The notes under the pieces: model-generated
What the model saw: only the letters and a program-made list of their open reading frames with translations
What the model was told of the DNA's origin: nothing
Databases searched by the model: none
Assembly (NCBI RefSeq): GCF_963678975.1
Contig: NC_089279.1
Span: 29,110,525-29,174,524, forward strand
Source: Dysidea avara
Lineage: Eukaryota > Porifera > Demospongiae > Dictyoceratida > Dysideidae
Reading direction: 5' to 3'
Length of the DNA stretch: 64,000 nucleotides
Program-made: the position numbers and the translations under genes
Shown here: positions 23,896-36,400 of the stretch, piece after piece
Layout of the letters: every line of letters begins with the position of its first letter
Position numbering within the stretch: position 1 is the stretch's first letter

Positions 23896-24135
23896 GTGTA
23901 TTATTATTATTATGGGGTACAAGTAAGAAGGCAAAGCCTGTAAAAACCTGAGCTAAACAATCAAACTACTACAAAAATAACTATACAATATCATACTGGT
24001 AATCATAATAAAATCTATCTATGTGTGTCTTAAACAAATTAACATTAACTGAATCATGTGGAAGTCCATTCCAATCATTTATAATTCTTACTGAATAAAA
24101 AGTAGGGAGGGAATCCTCACACTTTTTTCTGTGTG
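23896..24135 (-). mobile_element. LINE fragment (3' end) abutting ML4 start
   Basis: The minus strand reads HRKKCEDSLPTFYSVRIIND and continues WNGLPHDSVN, then LFKTHIDRFYYDY and a stop. This is the typical C-terminus of CR1/L2/Jockey-like reverse transcriptases (the SxRxINxWNxLP signature). A (TAA)n-type tail follows at 23896-23915. Strongly 5'-truncated. Its 5' edge lies within about 10 bases of the ML4 start codon. Confidence 0.75.
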
Positions 24136-24294
24136 ACGTGACGATGCAGGCTGCTTTGGTCTTTACAGGGTTCTGCTTTGTTCTGGCTACCACCAACCCA
24201 CTGGTGAAGAGCCCCATGGCGTCCTGTAGTGTTGTGGTAAGTCTGTATGTGCATTTATAAGGTTTCCAGTGTCGAGTCTGGCATGCTGGAAACT

Positions 24295-25091
24295 GGGGAG
24301 TGTATAAACAGTGGAATGGAATACTGGACTGGTGGAATGGAATTTTTTAAAGTTCAATATCAGCTTTTACATCCAAATAAGTACAACTCCAAGTAAGCAA
24401 ATAAATAGGATTCCCCTTAAAGTCAGCTCTTTTAGCATAATTCACCTCACCATAGACAAAGTTTACCAATGTAATGTACTGTAAAGTCAGTTATAAACAT
24501 GCACAATAGCAGTTTATTTGGAATACCAAGAAGACTCCTGACTTATTAATAACCCTTGTTCCCAAATGATAAAAAGTTAGCTAGCTAGCTGATTACATGT
24601 ATGCACTGTAAAAGTACATTCACTGTATAATGAAGTATTCATTTATTATCAATTTTACCAGTTAGGCACTGGAGGACGAACACAGAGGGCAGAGCCTGTA
24701 TGAGGTGTTTACCACTAACCTAGAAGCCTATTGTAAGCAAAAATCTTTGGGAAAAGTGAAACGGGACTATCTTGTAAGCGTTTACAATGAGCCTTTTCCA
24801 CAATTATGTCAGAAAACAAAATGTAAGCCGAAGTTCATTGTGGCAGTGCCATGTTGCACACTGAACTGAACCTTCACTAAGACAGTTAGTTTCAGACAAG
24901 TAATAAAGTATTGAGTTACAAGTCATACAAGTGTTGTGGTGAGGTGAAGTATGCTAAATGAGCTGACTTCAAGACGAATCCTATTTATTTGCTTACTTAA
25001 GGGGAGTATTTGGATGTAAAAAATGATATTAAACTTTTAAAAAGTTCATTCCACCATTCCAGTAGTCCATTCCACTGTTTATACACTCCCC
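24295..25091. mobile_element. TIR element, 797 bp, inside intron 1 of ML4
   Basis: Ends are GGGGAGTGTATAAACAGTGG and CCACTGTTTATACACTCCCC; the inverted arms extend more than 150 bp with gaps. A 7-8-bp duplication GGAAACT(G) flanks it, which fits hAT. It explains most of the growth of the short ancestral intron 1 to about 1 kb in ML4. Inside, 24659-24710 matches 59955-60005 (GTTAGGCACTGGAGG), another dispersed repeat. Confidence 0.8.
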
Positions 25092-25396
25092 GGAAACTGA
25101 CATACAGTATTCAGTCATTAAGACCATAGATTATTTTATTTACAGTTACTTTGCAGGATTAGCACTATTTTCATAACAACAACTTTAATTTGAATTTTGA
25201 TGTTGGAAACCCTAACACTTATAACATACCGGTATGCTACTCTGGGTACAGACAAAAGTGATTATGATGTGACAGATCTGAAAATTTCATTTTCTCCTGA
25301 CCCATCACAGAAAGGAAAGAATGCCACCATCACTATTAGTGGGACTGTTAGTACGTAATATTAATATAAAGATATTTTGTCATAACTATATGGCTA

Positions 25397-25875
25397 CATC
25401 TATTTATTTATTTAAAAGCTTTACAGTGCTGCAGGAGCAGCACTGATGGTCCACTGGTGTCCTATACCAGTGGCCAGGAGTTACAAGTAGTAAAGTAATT
25501 GCTTAATTAGTTGAAAATTGCATTAGTTATTGCTATTAAAGTTGGGAGTTTTTGGGTGCTTGTTACAGCTGACACAAGGACACAAGAAGGAGTGGCTACA
25601 TTTTTTGTCTGAATTAAAGTTTAATAAAAAGTGATTCCAAAGGTGAGTACGTAATTTTTGCTTGGTTGTAACAACATTGAGATCTAAATCAATAACAGGG
25701 AGGTGATTCCAAATTCTTGGCAGTTGTTGCGTATAGAAATTTTTAGTAATGTTGTCTAATCTACTTATTGTCTATACACAGTAAATGCATGAAGTAGCTT
25801 TTCGTTTAAGTTGCCATATATTAAATCAAACATATTAACTGAACACACAATCCCTTACTACAACAATAGGTATCC
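25397..25875 (-). mobile_element. LINE fragment (C-terminus plus 3' tail)
   Basis: The minus strand encodes KNFYTQQLPRIWNHLPVIDL, then LRTHLWNHFLLNFNSDKKCS and FLCPC. This matches the C-terminus of CR1/L2-type LINEs (RLWNxLP, LxxHxWxxF, CxFHxxCPC). A 3' region with CAGCACTGTAAAGC and an (AAAT)n tail ends at about 25397. It lies in intron 2 of ML4. Confidence 0.8.
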
Positions 25876-25957
25876 AGTTTAATGTTCAGCAGAGTGTATA
25901 GGTTCTAGGGATGCGGCGATTATGCCGGCATAATTTCGGGCATAATATAGGTATGTG

Positions 25958-26299
25958 CAGGACCGCCCACAGGGGGGGGGGGGGGCAACTGGGGCATTTT
26001 TCCCCGGGCCCCAGCCTGAGAGGGGTCCCAGGAGGGCCCCCTGAATACCTGTTTAAAAGATCGATATACTCTAATAGAACAGTCAGATCTAAATACTCTA
26101 ATAGAGCAGTCACAGTATTCTTCAGAGGAGCAGTGTAGCAAGCTTATAGATAAGGAGATATGGTTGGTGATGGGTAGTCATTGTCATTGTTAGTAGGTTG
26201 TGACCTTTTTTTTTTTTTTTTTTTTTGGTCTTCAACTTAGGTGAAGGGCCCCACTTTAACTCTTTGCCCTGGGCCCCTTAATTTCTCTGGGCGGCCCTG
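25958..26299. mobile_element. hAT non-autonomous element, 342 bp
   Basis: Termini CAGGACCGCCCACAG and TCTGGGCGGCCCTG are flanked by an exact 8-bp duplication GGTATGTG (25950-25957 and 26300-26307). G-rich and T-rich tracts lie inside. It carries two CTCTAATAGARCAGTCA motifs at 26062-26112. Confidence 0.9.
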
Positions 26300-26404
26300 G
26301 GTATGTGTGGGAATCAGGAATTATGCTAGTATTTGTACGTGATTATAAAGCTTTAACAGTAGGAAAATCTGCAGATTGCACAATTCCATTAAAAAAATCG
26401 AGAT

Positions 26405-26500
26405 ACTCTAATAGAGCAGTCAGAAACTCTAATAGAACAGTCACTTTATATTATTTACTCTAATAAAGCAGTCACATTGAAACGAAATACTCTAATACAG
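26405..26500. repeat. Cluster of the CTCTAATAGAGCAGTCA motif
   Basis: Four closely spaced copies (TACTCTAATAGAGCAGTCAG and variants) lie outside any recognised transposon boundary, in intron 2 of ML4. Confidence 0.8.
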
Positions 26501-27652
26501 CAACCAGCTGAAGAATTCAAGACTATTGGAAGGTGTGATACAGCAATAAACTGGTATTATTAGCCAATTATGGTGGCATAATTTTGGGAATAATGGGCAA
26601 TTCTCAAAAGCATAATAGGTGATTTTTTGAGCACTGCTCAAAAGCATAATGCTCAATTTTTGGAGCATAATAGCCTCATGCCTAATAGGTTCTGTCATAG
26701 ACAATGTAGAGTCCAGAATGAAGTGTGGAGTATTGTCAGCCTATAGAGGTGTTGATAATTGCAAAGTGTTACATTAGCCTGAGGTTTTGTACTCAAAGCA
26801 TAATGGTGTGCTGCTATGATCTTTTTGGTGGCCATGGTATTGATTACAAGTATTGCTGCACATGCAGCAGCAACTTATCCTATAAGGGGTGGAATCCTGA
26901 CAAACAGTGCTACAGAACTAAAAGTGATGTAGCAACCCATCACATTGGAAAAGATGCAATCATAGCTCCTTGACACATGGTGCTACAGAGCTAAAAGGGT
27001 GTTACAACGTATCATTTTTGGGTCTATCTTACAGAATAGGCAGCACCAGTGGGTGCAACCGTAAGCCTTTTTTGCATGCAGTTACAGCACCAATTACAGC
27101 ACCCCTTTGCTTTTCCAGTTAAATAGGGTGTTACAAGGACACCAAAATCATAGCAGTACCAGGTTTGATTTTATTGAAAAGTAACCAGCAAAATTGTAGA
27201 GCCCAATTACCAAGTAGCTAGCAGTACATATTATTGAACAGTTGTGTGTGTATAATTTATTGTTAGACGTGGTACAAGTATTGTATAACATGCATGAACC
27301 TATATAGAAAATGCTGTTATTATCCATCAAGGAGATGGTAAACTCTCTCAACTACTCTAAGGTAAAATATGCCAACCAATTTGCATTATGGAGTTACCAA
27401 TATCTCTCATTAATTCTTTTCCATACCATATATTATTCATCAGGATCCTGCAAGGCACATTATTTTTACAAAATACTATAATTCTGTTATAAATAGATGG
27501 AAGGACTAAAAAGTTTGGAAGCTCAAGACACAAACAGAAAAATTTAATAGCCTTATGAAACTTTTGAAAAATTGGTGCTTTTTAGATTTGATTTTGGAGC
27601 AATTCTAATACTTATACATAACACCCGACTGCTCTACTCTAAGACCTATAAA
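26501..27652. other. Intron 2 of ML4, no gene recognised
   Basis: At 26570-26690 there is a short repeated phrase (AAAAGCATAATAGG, TTTTTTGAGCA), also at 28740-28800 and about 13610. An ORF at 26725-26973 has several cysteines but no family I know and no paralogue in the window. Confidence 0.4.
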
Positions 27653-28173
27653 CAGTGTTGGGAGTAACGCGCTACTTATGTAACGCGTTACGTAATATTA
27701 TTACTTTTGTGGTAACAAAGTAATATAACGAAATACGCTATAAAAACAGGTAATATAACTCAAGTTACTTTACTTGCAAATGTAACGCGTTACCTAAGTA
27801 ATATAGTTACTGTAACGAACTAATATTACGTAATATTATTACTAAAAGTAACGAAGTTACTAATCTCGTTAGTAACCCAGTGAGTAACGCCTAGCCACAA
27901 CGAAGTAATGAAGCCTACTAAGTGAGGCTTATTCACCAGCTACTTACTTATATCAAGACTTGCACATTGTCCAACAACGCAATCGTGTCACGTGATAAGG
28001 TGGTAGTTTCACACGTGACAGCTTAAGGCTATGGACACAAAGTAATATAATATGTAATATTATTACAGTTACTTTATTTTATGGGTAATATGTAACTGTA
28101 ACTAAATAGTTCAGCTGCAAGTAATATGTAATATGTAACTAGTTACTTTTAAAAAGTAACTTGCCCAACACTG
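27653..28173. mobile_element. hAT non-autonomous element, 521 bp (copy 1 of 2)
   Basis: Termini CAGTGTTGGGAGTAACGCGC and AAGTAACTTGCCCAACACTG have an exact 8-bp duplication CCTATAAA (27645-27652 and 28174-28181). The interior is full of GTAATATTATTAC/GTTAC repeats. It is a near-identical relative of 31178-31700, in the same orientation. Confidence 0.95.
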
Positions 28174-28641
28174 CCTATAAATAACACTGGTGAGAAAAAG
28201 TTGCATTGATGCATGCTAATGCTCAACAATTATAGTGCTGTGTACAAAAATATAGTGTATATTTAATAGTTTTGTGATTTCATATCACGTACACAAGCAA
28301 ATCACTGGTGGTAAAGTCAATATCACAACAAAGTTGGTATTGTCACTGTGTTCAATCAAGAGTATGAGGTGTGTGATCTCGTCCAACTGATTGGCAAGAA
28401 GTGCCCAATTCCTGCAGGTACAGTGTGATAGATAATAGTTGTAAAGTATGACTTTTACATATGCAGGAGTTATGCTTTGCTTTGAATTTTCGATTTCAAA
28501 AGTTTTAAAATGCTCAATGTGCATGCCAAAGCAACAGCAAAACACGAACACACTGCACATTGTTACTTCAGTTCATATCAAAAATATCTAATGTTATTAT
28601 TCTTGGGTAATTATTCATACTTTGCAGAAGCAACTAAGATT

Positions 28642-28715
28642 GATATACTCTAATAAAGCAGTCACTTACTCTAATACAAGCTAGGAAATACAAATATACT
28701 CTAATAAAACAGTCA
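28642..28715. repeat. Cluster of the CTCTAATAAAGCAGTCA motif
   Basis: Three copies (TATACTCTAATAAAGCAGTC and variants) lie between exons 3 and 4 of ML4. Confidence 0.75.
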
Positions 28716-29109
28716 GCCCTCAAGGATAATGTTCATTGAAAAAGCACAATAGGCTTGATTTTTTGAACATTGCTCAAAAGCATAATAGGCTATTTTTTGT
28801 GATGTATAGTGGCTAGATAGTACTGAGTAACCGATGAAGGTTCCAAATAGAGGAGACGAAATAATGAGCTACAACACGTGTTCATGCCTTGTACCAACCT
28901 AATGTATTAGAATCACACATGTGCATATTTACAAAGGCTAATAATAGTAACAAGTCTAAAACTAGATAAGTAATGTCAATCACTCTGAGACAATTTTCAA
29001 AGTGTAATTGGCCTAAACCTGCACATAGTGTATTTAATACATACATACATATGTATTTAATACATACTTTTTAATATAGCTTATGTAATATAGCTTACTT
29101 AAATCACAA

Positions 29110-29430
29110 TGCTACAGGCTTGATCCTTCGCTGTCTAACATCATATAATATTATGCGTGTCTTCACCTACTGCAGTAGCTACAATGGATGCATCATGGAC
29201 TTACTTTTGTTCTCCTTTGTGTCTCATTTCTTTCTCCATTGTACCACATATAGGTGTTAATTGATTCATGGCTGCATGGCTCCTTGTGCTGGCTATCATG
29301 TTTATAATGGGATTACCCATAATGCCCATATGGGGATTACCCATAATGTCCATGTTGAGTGCAGAAATGCTTCTTGTTCTGTTCTTCATTTGTATCACAG
29401 AGTTGTGGGTGAAATGTAGCACAAAAATGG
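29110..29430. repeat. Dispersed repeat, family D copy 1
   Basis: This resembles 47225-47500: shared GCATCATGGACTTAC, TGT(T/C)CTCCTTTG and TCCCATTTCTTT-type blocks, then alternate GGGATTACCCATAATG phrases here. Its nature is unknown. The ORF over it has no domain. Confidence 0.45.
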
Positions 29431-29885
29431 CCATGTTGCTTTTAAATGTTAATTCCTACTTCATAGTTGCAGGTGTAGGTGACTCCTTTATTAGTTACTT
29501 TTATTTATTTGATCTCAATTTCATAATATGCTTGTGTGACACATGAGTAAAATTCTCCTACATATCATTTTCCTTTACATGAAGAAGACATTTATGCAAA
29601 TATGTAGTGCCTATTATTTTAGGACTCACAATATAAAGCTTTTTTTTCTACAGGTCATACGAGTGGTTCTACAACTTTAGAGATACCTGGACAAATTTTA
29701 GGGGTAGGTAGCCAGATAGTTGCTATATGGACGACAGCTAGCCATCTTATGTGTGTTTTTATTGGCAGGGTACATATCATACAGATATGGAAGGGACTGA
29801 TCAAGATGGCAAGAATTTAGCGTGTACAATGGTTGAATGTCATATTGTTTTGAAAAAAAAAAGAATGACCATAGCACCTAATTGA

Positions 29886-31110
29886 ATTTGCATGACTTTG
29901 CTCTCATGTCTTCTTTTCAGGTGTATGTTCCATGCATAATATGTATGTGTACAAATAAAATTATACACATGCAGGGCTGTTTAATTCTTTTTTCATTGGC
30001 TACTGGTATATATATATATATTTGCTGTTAACAGAGATTCACTATACTGTGTATATAATATATATATATATATATATATCTCATGCAGTTTCACATGTTC
30101 GTATAATTAATAGCTTCTAGCTTCTTGCAGTAAATGTTAGCATTATACATAAACCAACTCTCTATAAACATAATTATATTATATTGTACTACTTTAATGT
30201 TCCCTGTGAGAAATTTATGCAATAAATCACCTGCTTAATGTATGCACAGCCATGCCATGCTTGTTGTTTCTAAGGGCCATTAAGGCAATAATGTTTGGTC
30301 TGCAAGTGACCATCTTGGAGCAGTTTCTTCTATACTAGCTCTCTGTAGATAGATAACAACATCTAGAGGCTGCAAATGTGTCTCAATGAGATACATGTAG
30401 AAGCTAGTAACACGACTAACAAAGGAACTCAGACATATAAACAGACAACCTTTTTGCTTTGATAGCTAGTTGAATGTACCATGGAAATGTAGTTGAAGTA
30501 TTTAGTGAAACAGCATGCAAGCATGCATTGTTATGGATGGTGTAAGTCTCTAGAACAAGATTAGTGTGCACCTGGCCATGATCTACACAACACATGTATA
30601 CGACCATAATACATTATTATCAATTCATGCACAGGACACATGTTGAGGCATGAAAATGTAATACAACTTATGTCATAGGGTAACACGTGCAGTGAAAACC
30701 TCTCCACAATGGACACTTTGCGATCCAGATCTTTCAGAGGTATAACTGTATAGCTATGGAGTCAGGCCTGTTGGTAACCAAATCTTTGTCATTAAATATA
30801 TTATTGCAGTGTTTCCTCAATTTTGATATCTCCTTAATATGGAGAGCTTGTTAATTTTTTTGAGGTTCCCCTTTATGTCCTGTGAAAATGTTGTTGCAGA
30901 TATACATTTCATAACACTGCATAACTAGCTATATATTAGTTGTTGCATATAGGATTTCATGGTAGAAGATCTACAATATACCTAGTGATTAACTTTAATA
31001 CACTATATTTGCTATGACAGTGCATGCCATGTAAAGTCTTAAGCAATCATTCAATCAATCAAATAGGTATGTACCTGAACTTATATGCTTCCAATTATCA
31101 TTCCATATTA
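29886..31110. other. Intergenic ML4-ML5, left part
   Basis: (TA)n tracts lie at about 30009-30080. Nothing else is recognised. Confidence 0.5.
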
Positions 31111-31177
31111 TCCGTATCTCTATCATGCATCTAGCTATATGCTACAGAGTTTTAGAACACATGCAAGTACATATCAC

Positions 31178-31700
31178 CAGTGTTGGGAGTAACGCGCTAC
31201 TTATGTAACGCGTTACGTAATATTATTACTTTTGTGGTAACAAAGTAATATAACGAAATACGCTATAAAAACAGGTAATATAACGCAAGCTACTTTACTT
31301 ACAAATGTAACGCGTTACCTAAGTAATATAGTTACTGTAACGAGTCTAATATTACGTAATATTATTACTACAAGTAACGAAGTTACTAATCTCGTTAGTT
31401 ATCCTCTGAGTAATGCCTAGCCACAGCGAAGTAACGAGGCCTACTGAATGAAGCTTATTCACCAGCTTCTTACTTATAACCAAAATTTGCATATTGTCCA
31501 ACAGCGCAATCATGTCACGTGATAAGGTGGTAGTTTCACACGTGACAGCTTAAGGCTGTGGACACAAAGTAATATAATATGTAATATTATTACAGTTACT
31601 TTATTTTATGGGTAATATGTAACTGTAACTAAATAGTTCAGTTGCAAGTAATATGTAATATGTAACTAGTTACTTTTACAAAGTAACTTGCCCAACACTG
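31178..31700. mobile_element. hAT non-autonomous element, 523 bp (copy 2 of 2)
   Basis: Termini CAGTGTTGGGAGTAACGCGC and AAGTAACTTGCCCAACACTG have an exact 8-bp duplication CATATCAC (31170-31177 and 31701-31708). It is inserted into the LINE, so it is younger than the LINE. Confidence 0.95.
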
Positions 31701-32369
31701 CATATCACTCTACTATTGTCTGAACCCAACAACAGAGCTACTCTTTGAAAATCGACACGGATTCCAGTAGGTCTCAACAGTTCTGTGACACTCAACTTAT
31801 GTCCCTGTTAGAAGACCTATCATATAGGACCATCACAAACACACAAAATTATATGTTATTTTTCATGATTTCACAAAGGCGTTTGACACACCAGAGACTT
31901 CTTGTAAGACTTATAGACTTTATGGCATTACAACAACATCTGTCATTGAATCAGTACTTGGCTCATCCAAAGATGTCAGCAAGTAGAAGGTGCCTAATCT
32001 CATTCAATACCGATTTAGTCTGGAGTATACCACAAGGAGCTGTCTTTGGCCTTCTATACATTAGATTTTTTGACTGCATACACATCAATGACATCACAGA
32101 ATGCATAGATAGTAAATTCACCTTTACGACTATTTGCTGATCTCGACTAACTATCTACTTAGACCATGAAGTAGTAACTATACTTTAATGTACCATCATG
32201 AGCACCGCCATGCAGGTCTTCATCACCTAATCTTTTCTAAACAATCATAGTGTAACAACACCCAGTCAGACCAGCCAACATTCTTATCTTGGAATCATAC
32301 TATCTTGGTCATCACACGTAAAGAATACAGCTGCTAAAGCCTTAAAATTTCTTAAACTAAACCTTAGTA

Positions 32370-32744
32370 CAGGCACTGATCCAGGATTATTTAGAGGGGA
32401 GTGGCTAGGAGCTTTGGCAATTCATAGCTTTGACATTCCACTAAATATTGATAATATTTGTGAAGCTTTCAAAAGAAAACATCCAAGGAAAATGTGCAGT
32501 CCTTCTATTCTGTATGATTAGATTTGATTACCTTGGTTTTGTAAAAGACTATAATACATGTGCATGCAAGAATGAAAAATTACATAATGTATATGGCTAT
32601 ATGTATGTACAAACAAACAGTACAGAAAAGAAAGATATAAAAAAGGATTAAAACAAAATAACAGGGTAATGGATACTAATCATTAGCCACCCTCCTCAGG
32701 GGGGGTGGCTAACCACCCTATCCACCCCCCTGGATCAGCCCCTG
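32370..32744. mobile_element. hAT-like element inside the LINE
   Basis: Termini CAGGCACTGATCCAGG and CCTGGATCAGCCCCTG are inverted repeats. The flanks (CCTTAGTA and TAGTAGAT) overlap in TAGTA but are not an exact 8-bp duplication. LINE homology resumes on the right. Confidence 0.65.
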
Positions 32745-32885
32745 TAGTAGATGCTCATCTGAAGCAAAAGCATCAACTTATCTTATACCATGATTCGTCC
32801 TGTAATGGTATTTGCTGCAGTTGTGTATATGGGACCCTATCGGACACATATAGAACTGCATACAAGATGAATATTGGCTAAATAA

Positions 32886-33423
32886 CTTTAGTAGGTATAG
32901 CTATTTTCCTGGCTAAGTCTTCAAGTATTCACAGGCTTTCACAGGTCCCTAGTGGTATAGCTACACCGTAAGATATGCAAATTATACAAAAAACTATCGA
33001 GTGTGAGTAACAGTATACTTGATCAATTAAAGCTACAACAACATCATCTCAGATATTACATTCTCTCAAATCCATGCATGCATTCACCAACATACTGTTA
33101 TTCCAGCAAAGCTTCTATTTCAGAAAAAAATATTTGAATGCGGCACTTCTGTGTAATTGATTGCGATAACATTGACCAATTTATTATAAACAAGTGAATG
33201 CATGTAGCTAAGTGTTGCAGTGATTTGTAATTGCTTTGATTCTTACACTGCATGAGTGCTGCCTACTTAATTAATCAAACAATCACGTGTTGAGGCATGA
33301 CGGCGCCCGCCCTTTCACAACCTTTTTTGGGCCGAGGGATCGACCTTTCTTACCAGTTACCATATATACCTAATAGTCACGAGTTAACCTTTCTATATTT
33401 GATACTTGCTGTGGACAGTGACG
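32886..33423. other. Upstream region of ML5
   Basis: No transposon abuts the gene. A TATA-like CTATATTTG lies about 30 bases before the ATG (33392-33400). It may hold the native promoter, in contrast to ML3 and ML4. Confidence 0.35.
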
Positions 33424-36400
33424 ATGAAGGTAGCTTTCGTTCTTGCCTCTTTCTGTCTCGTTCTGGTTACCGCCAGTCCACTGGTGAAAGAGCCCGCGGC
33501 GTCCGCGTGTACTATCGACACTTCCTGCGGTAAGTTTTGAGCGATGTGCCCGCTTATCGTACATAGCTACGCATTCCACAGACAAGAGCAATTACGATGT
33601 GACTGACCTGAAAATCTCATTCTCTCCTGATCCACCCGAGAAAGGAAAGAACGTCACCATCACTGCAAGTGGGACTGTCAGTAAGTTGTTGAGGGGGTTA
33701 TTGCAGTTTTGGAAAGTAGCTTTAAAAGTTTAATAGCATGTTTATAATTTAGGTTTTTCGTCCACCGCCCATTTCTGTGTTTGCTAGCTACTGTCAAACT
33801 GCCAGCAATCAATATACGGGTTAACGAGGAGGCGCGGCACTATATTACATCATTTTTACATCCGGATTTAAAAGATCAGTAGCACAATGCAGGCAAGCAT
33901 TTTCAGCTCACTCTATTACTGCATCGATTAGTCATTACTCAAACTTGAACAGAAACCTTGTAGTTGTACTTATCAATAATACTTGGGCTTTGCTGGAAGA
34001 GAATAATGGATGGAGTAACTTATCTATATGGTGATTTATGTACCAAAATTTAAATCACCTCCCAAAACTTTTAACATAACTGATCATTCCATGCCCAATG
34101 CTTTTAGTCCTCAAATTACCCACTTTTAGTGCTGTTTGATATGCAAATTGTTGACATCATTTCTTTTGCCTATAGGCTGGTAATTTGTGTACGCCGCACA
34201 TTTTTTGACCACACCTCTTTGTTAAACACATTTCATTTTTCATTGTTATCAGGCTTTCTTTCATGCACAGGCTCAGTAAAAACGATCTTGTAGCTGTGAG
34301 TGTCAGCTCACATATCATTGTGCTGTCAGGTCACTTTCACACTGCCAGTTGACATTCTTGCAACCTGGAATAGATTTGCCTTAATCGCTTGACTTTTCCC
34401 TTTCTTTGACAAATTAGATTATTTTGCATGCTATATGTATAATCAACTGAGTTTGATTTACTGAGTTTAAGAAAATCTTGTCAGCAGCTAATAAAGGCTT
34501 TTCCAAATATAGGGGGGTTACATGGAACCCACCCCTGTGCCTTAATTGATTGACAACTGTATGGTCTAGTAAATTCTTTTGTTGCTAAATGATCCTTTCG
34601 ATGGTGTTGATTACAACTTCTACAGATATCTCGATTGCTAGATACAAGATATATACATTGCAAAAAGCTTCGATTGTTTGATCAGATCTTACAAGTGTCT
34701 CCAGACATGTAGTATAGAAGTGACTGCCCCTTGCAAGTTGACACCACTTTACCTTTGTGCTAACTCTGCGACTTTAAGAGACGAAGGTACAAAGCTTCAG
34801 CATATACTTTGGCTGTATACCATATTACAGCAGAGGAGGTAGGATGCGTGCCACTTGATTGAATTGATTATTACTATCACGGGAGTCAATAATTGCAGTA
34901 CAAAACCAGCCAACAATGAGGTTCACTGGAACTTAGTGGATATATATATTTAGATGGCACTTTACATAAACTTGAGGGCCATGTACTTTGCTTTGTAAAA
35001 GTCCCTGGATTTCTTGCAAAAATTACTGTATTGCACCAAAAAACTTAAAAGGGGCTCTTTATACATTTTCTTGAAGTTTACATGAAGAATGTTTGTTGGT
35101 TTTGTAATACAATTATTGAGACTTGTGTGAAATTTCAGATACTAAATTAGAATCTGTGCAGTGTGCACACATGTCCTACCTCTTCTGGTATAGCAGGATT
35201 TTTCATGGGGGAGTTTTTTTTTGTAGATTTCCACCACTCTTAGAAATACATACAATGAAAGTGTGTATCTCACATTCCTTTTTAAAAAATTATACGTATA
35301 TCTGCATATGTTTATAGTTTTTAGCTAAGACATACAGGAGGGCCACTTGTTGAAGCTGTTTAATTTGTATAATATAATAGAAGTGTTGCAATCTATGTAT
35401 ATATACAGTACGTATATTAAGTGCTATCCCACCAAGGACCTGTGTCTAGGGCATGGCATTCTATAAAATGACATGCACACAATAAGACCATCATTTTTGA
35501 GGGAAAAATCTATGGTAGGAAATTTTTTAAATGCTATTGTAAAGGAAAGATAAAGTATTGGTATTATAAAGTGATCATACTTGTGCCATGGCAAGTTTAG
35601 AGCTGAGCGATAGTACAACTATCACTATCACAATTTGATAGTAATTTTTATATCACGATAACGATAGTATCATGATAATGCATATCTAAAACTTTGTCGC
35701 ATTTTCCGCACATTTAATTTTTTCACACATTTAATTTTTAAATACTAAAATTACGGAAAATAACACCGTCTTTTAAATAACGTATCATAACTTCTGCATA
35801 CTTCAGTTTAGGCCAATGTTTAGCAGTTTCGTGTCATTGCCTGCATGCTTTTGATATACCCGCATGGAATTTCATTATTGGTATTTCAGATCGAAATACT
35901 CTAATAGAGCAGTCACTTTTACTCTAATAGAGCAATCAGCTATACTCTAATGGAAAAATCACTTGTTTAGGAGTTACAGAAATACCTGAATATTCTTATA
36001 TGGATTAGTAACATACTTTAGCTATTTAATGCAAGAGTAATCAATGTAGATCTCATTGTTTTTGGCAGAAATTTTCATATTTGGGATGTGTGTTGTGCTT
36101 TTGGAAAATAATGAATAATGAATATTAACCACCCGCCCGCATCAAATTTTCAAAAATCTGAGCGAGAAACTGGTAATCAAGTTTCATTGGCGTTACAGAG
36201 ATGGGGTTGCATTAAAGAATCATTGTGTATCGAGTGATATGTAAGATTTTGCATAGCGACCAATGGAAAAGAGAGGAGAGAGCCTTGTATGGCGAATTTA
36301 TGCATCCAGGTACGAAACTGTACTGCGAAAAAACCTTGTTTTTTCATATGTTTCGTGATGTATCTTTGTAGAATGGCCAGTTAAGCCATTTGTTCGGGTG

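Larger units (their letters stand above)
24144..29885 (+). pseudogene. ML-domain gene copy 4 (ML4), probably a pseudogene
   Basis: Exon remnants are at 24144-24236, 25252-25350, about 28293-28417, 29654-29703 and 29769-29885. Exon 1 keeps the start and signal peptide (MQAALVFTGFCFVLATT) but has lost about 10 bases near the second cysteine, so joining to exon 2 from the normal donor shifts frame. In exon 3 the acceptor AG is missing and a one-base loss shifts frame within the ITVFNQEYEVC region. Exon 2 (PDPSQKGKNATITISG), exon 4 (HTSGSTTLEIPGQ) and exon 5 (GTYHTDMEGTDQDG, CTMVECHIV) are in good shape. Exon 5 runs on to a new C-terminus KKKRMTIAPN, with AATAAA at about 29954. Unusual splicing could rescue part of it, so 'pseudogene' is not certain. 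Confidence 0.7.
31119..32885 (+). mobile_element. Decayed LINE reverse transcriptase with two nested insertions
   Basis: Scattered frames on the plus strand match CR1/Jockey-like reverse transcriptase in order: YRVLEHMQVHI and ENRHGFQ (N-terminal side), CDTQLMSLLEDLSY, LTHQRLLVRLIDF, SIPQGAVFGLLYIRF, HINDITECIDSKF, YLGIILSWSSHVKNTAAKAL, then MIRPVM and YRTHIEL. Several frameshifts and stops show it is long dead. A hAT element (31178-31700) and a hAT-like element (32370-32744) interrupt it. Confidence 0.75.

Noticed and set aside
29268-29546. Hydrophobic ORF (MAAWLLVLAIMFIMG...) as a membrane protein
   Set aside because: It is made of GGGATTACCCATAATG-type repeats and overlaps a dispersed repeat; no splice or homologue support.
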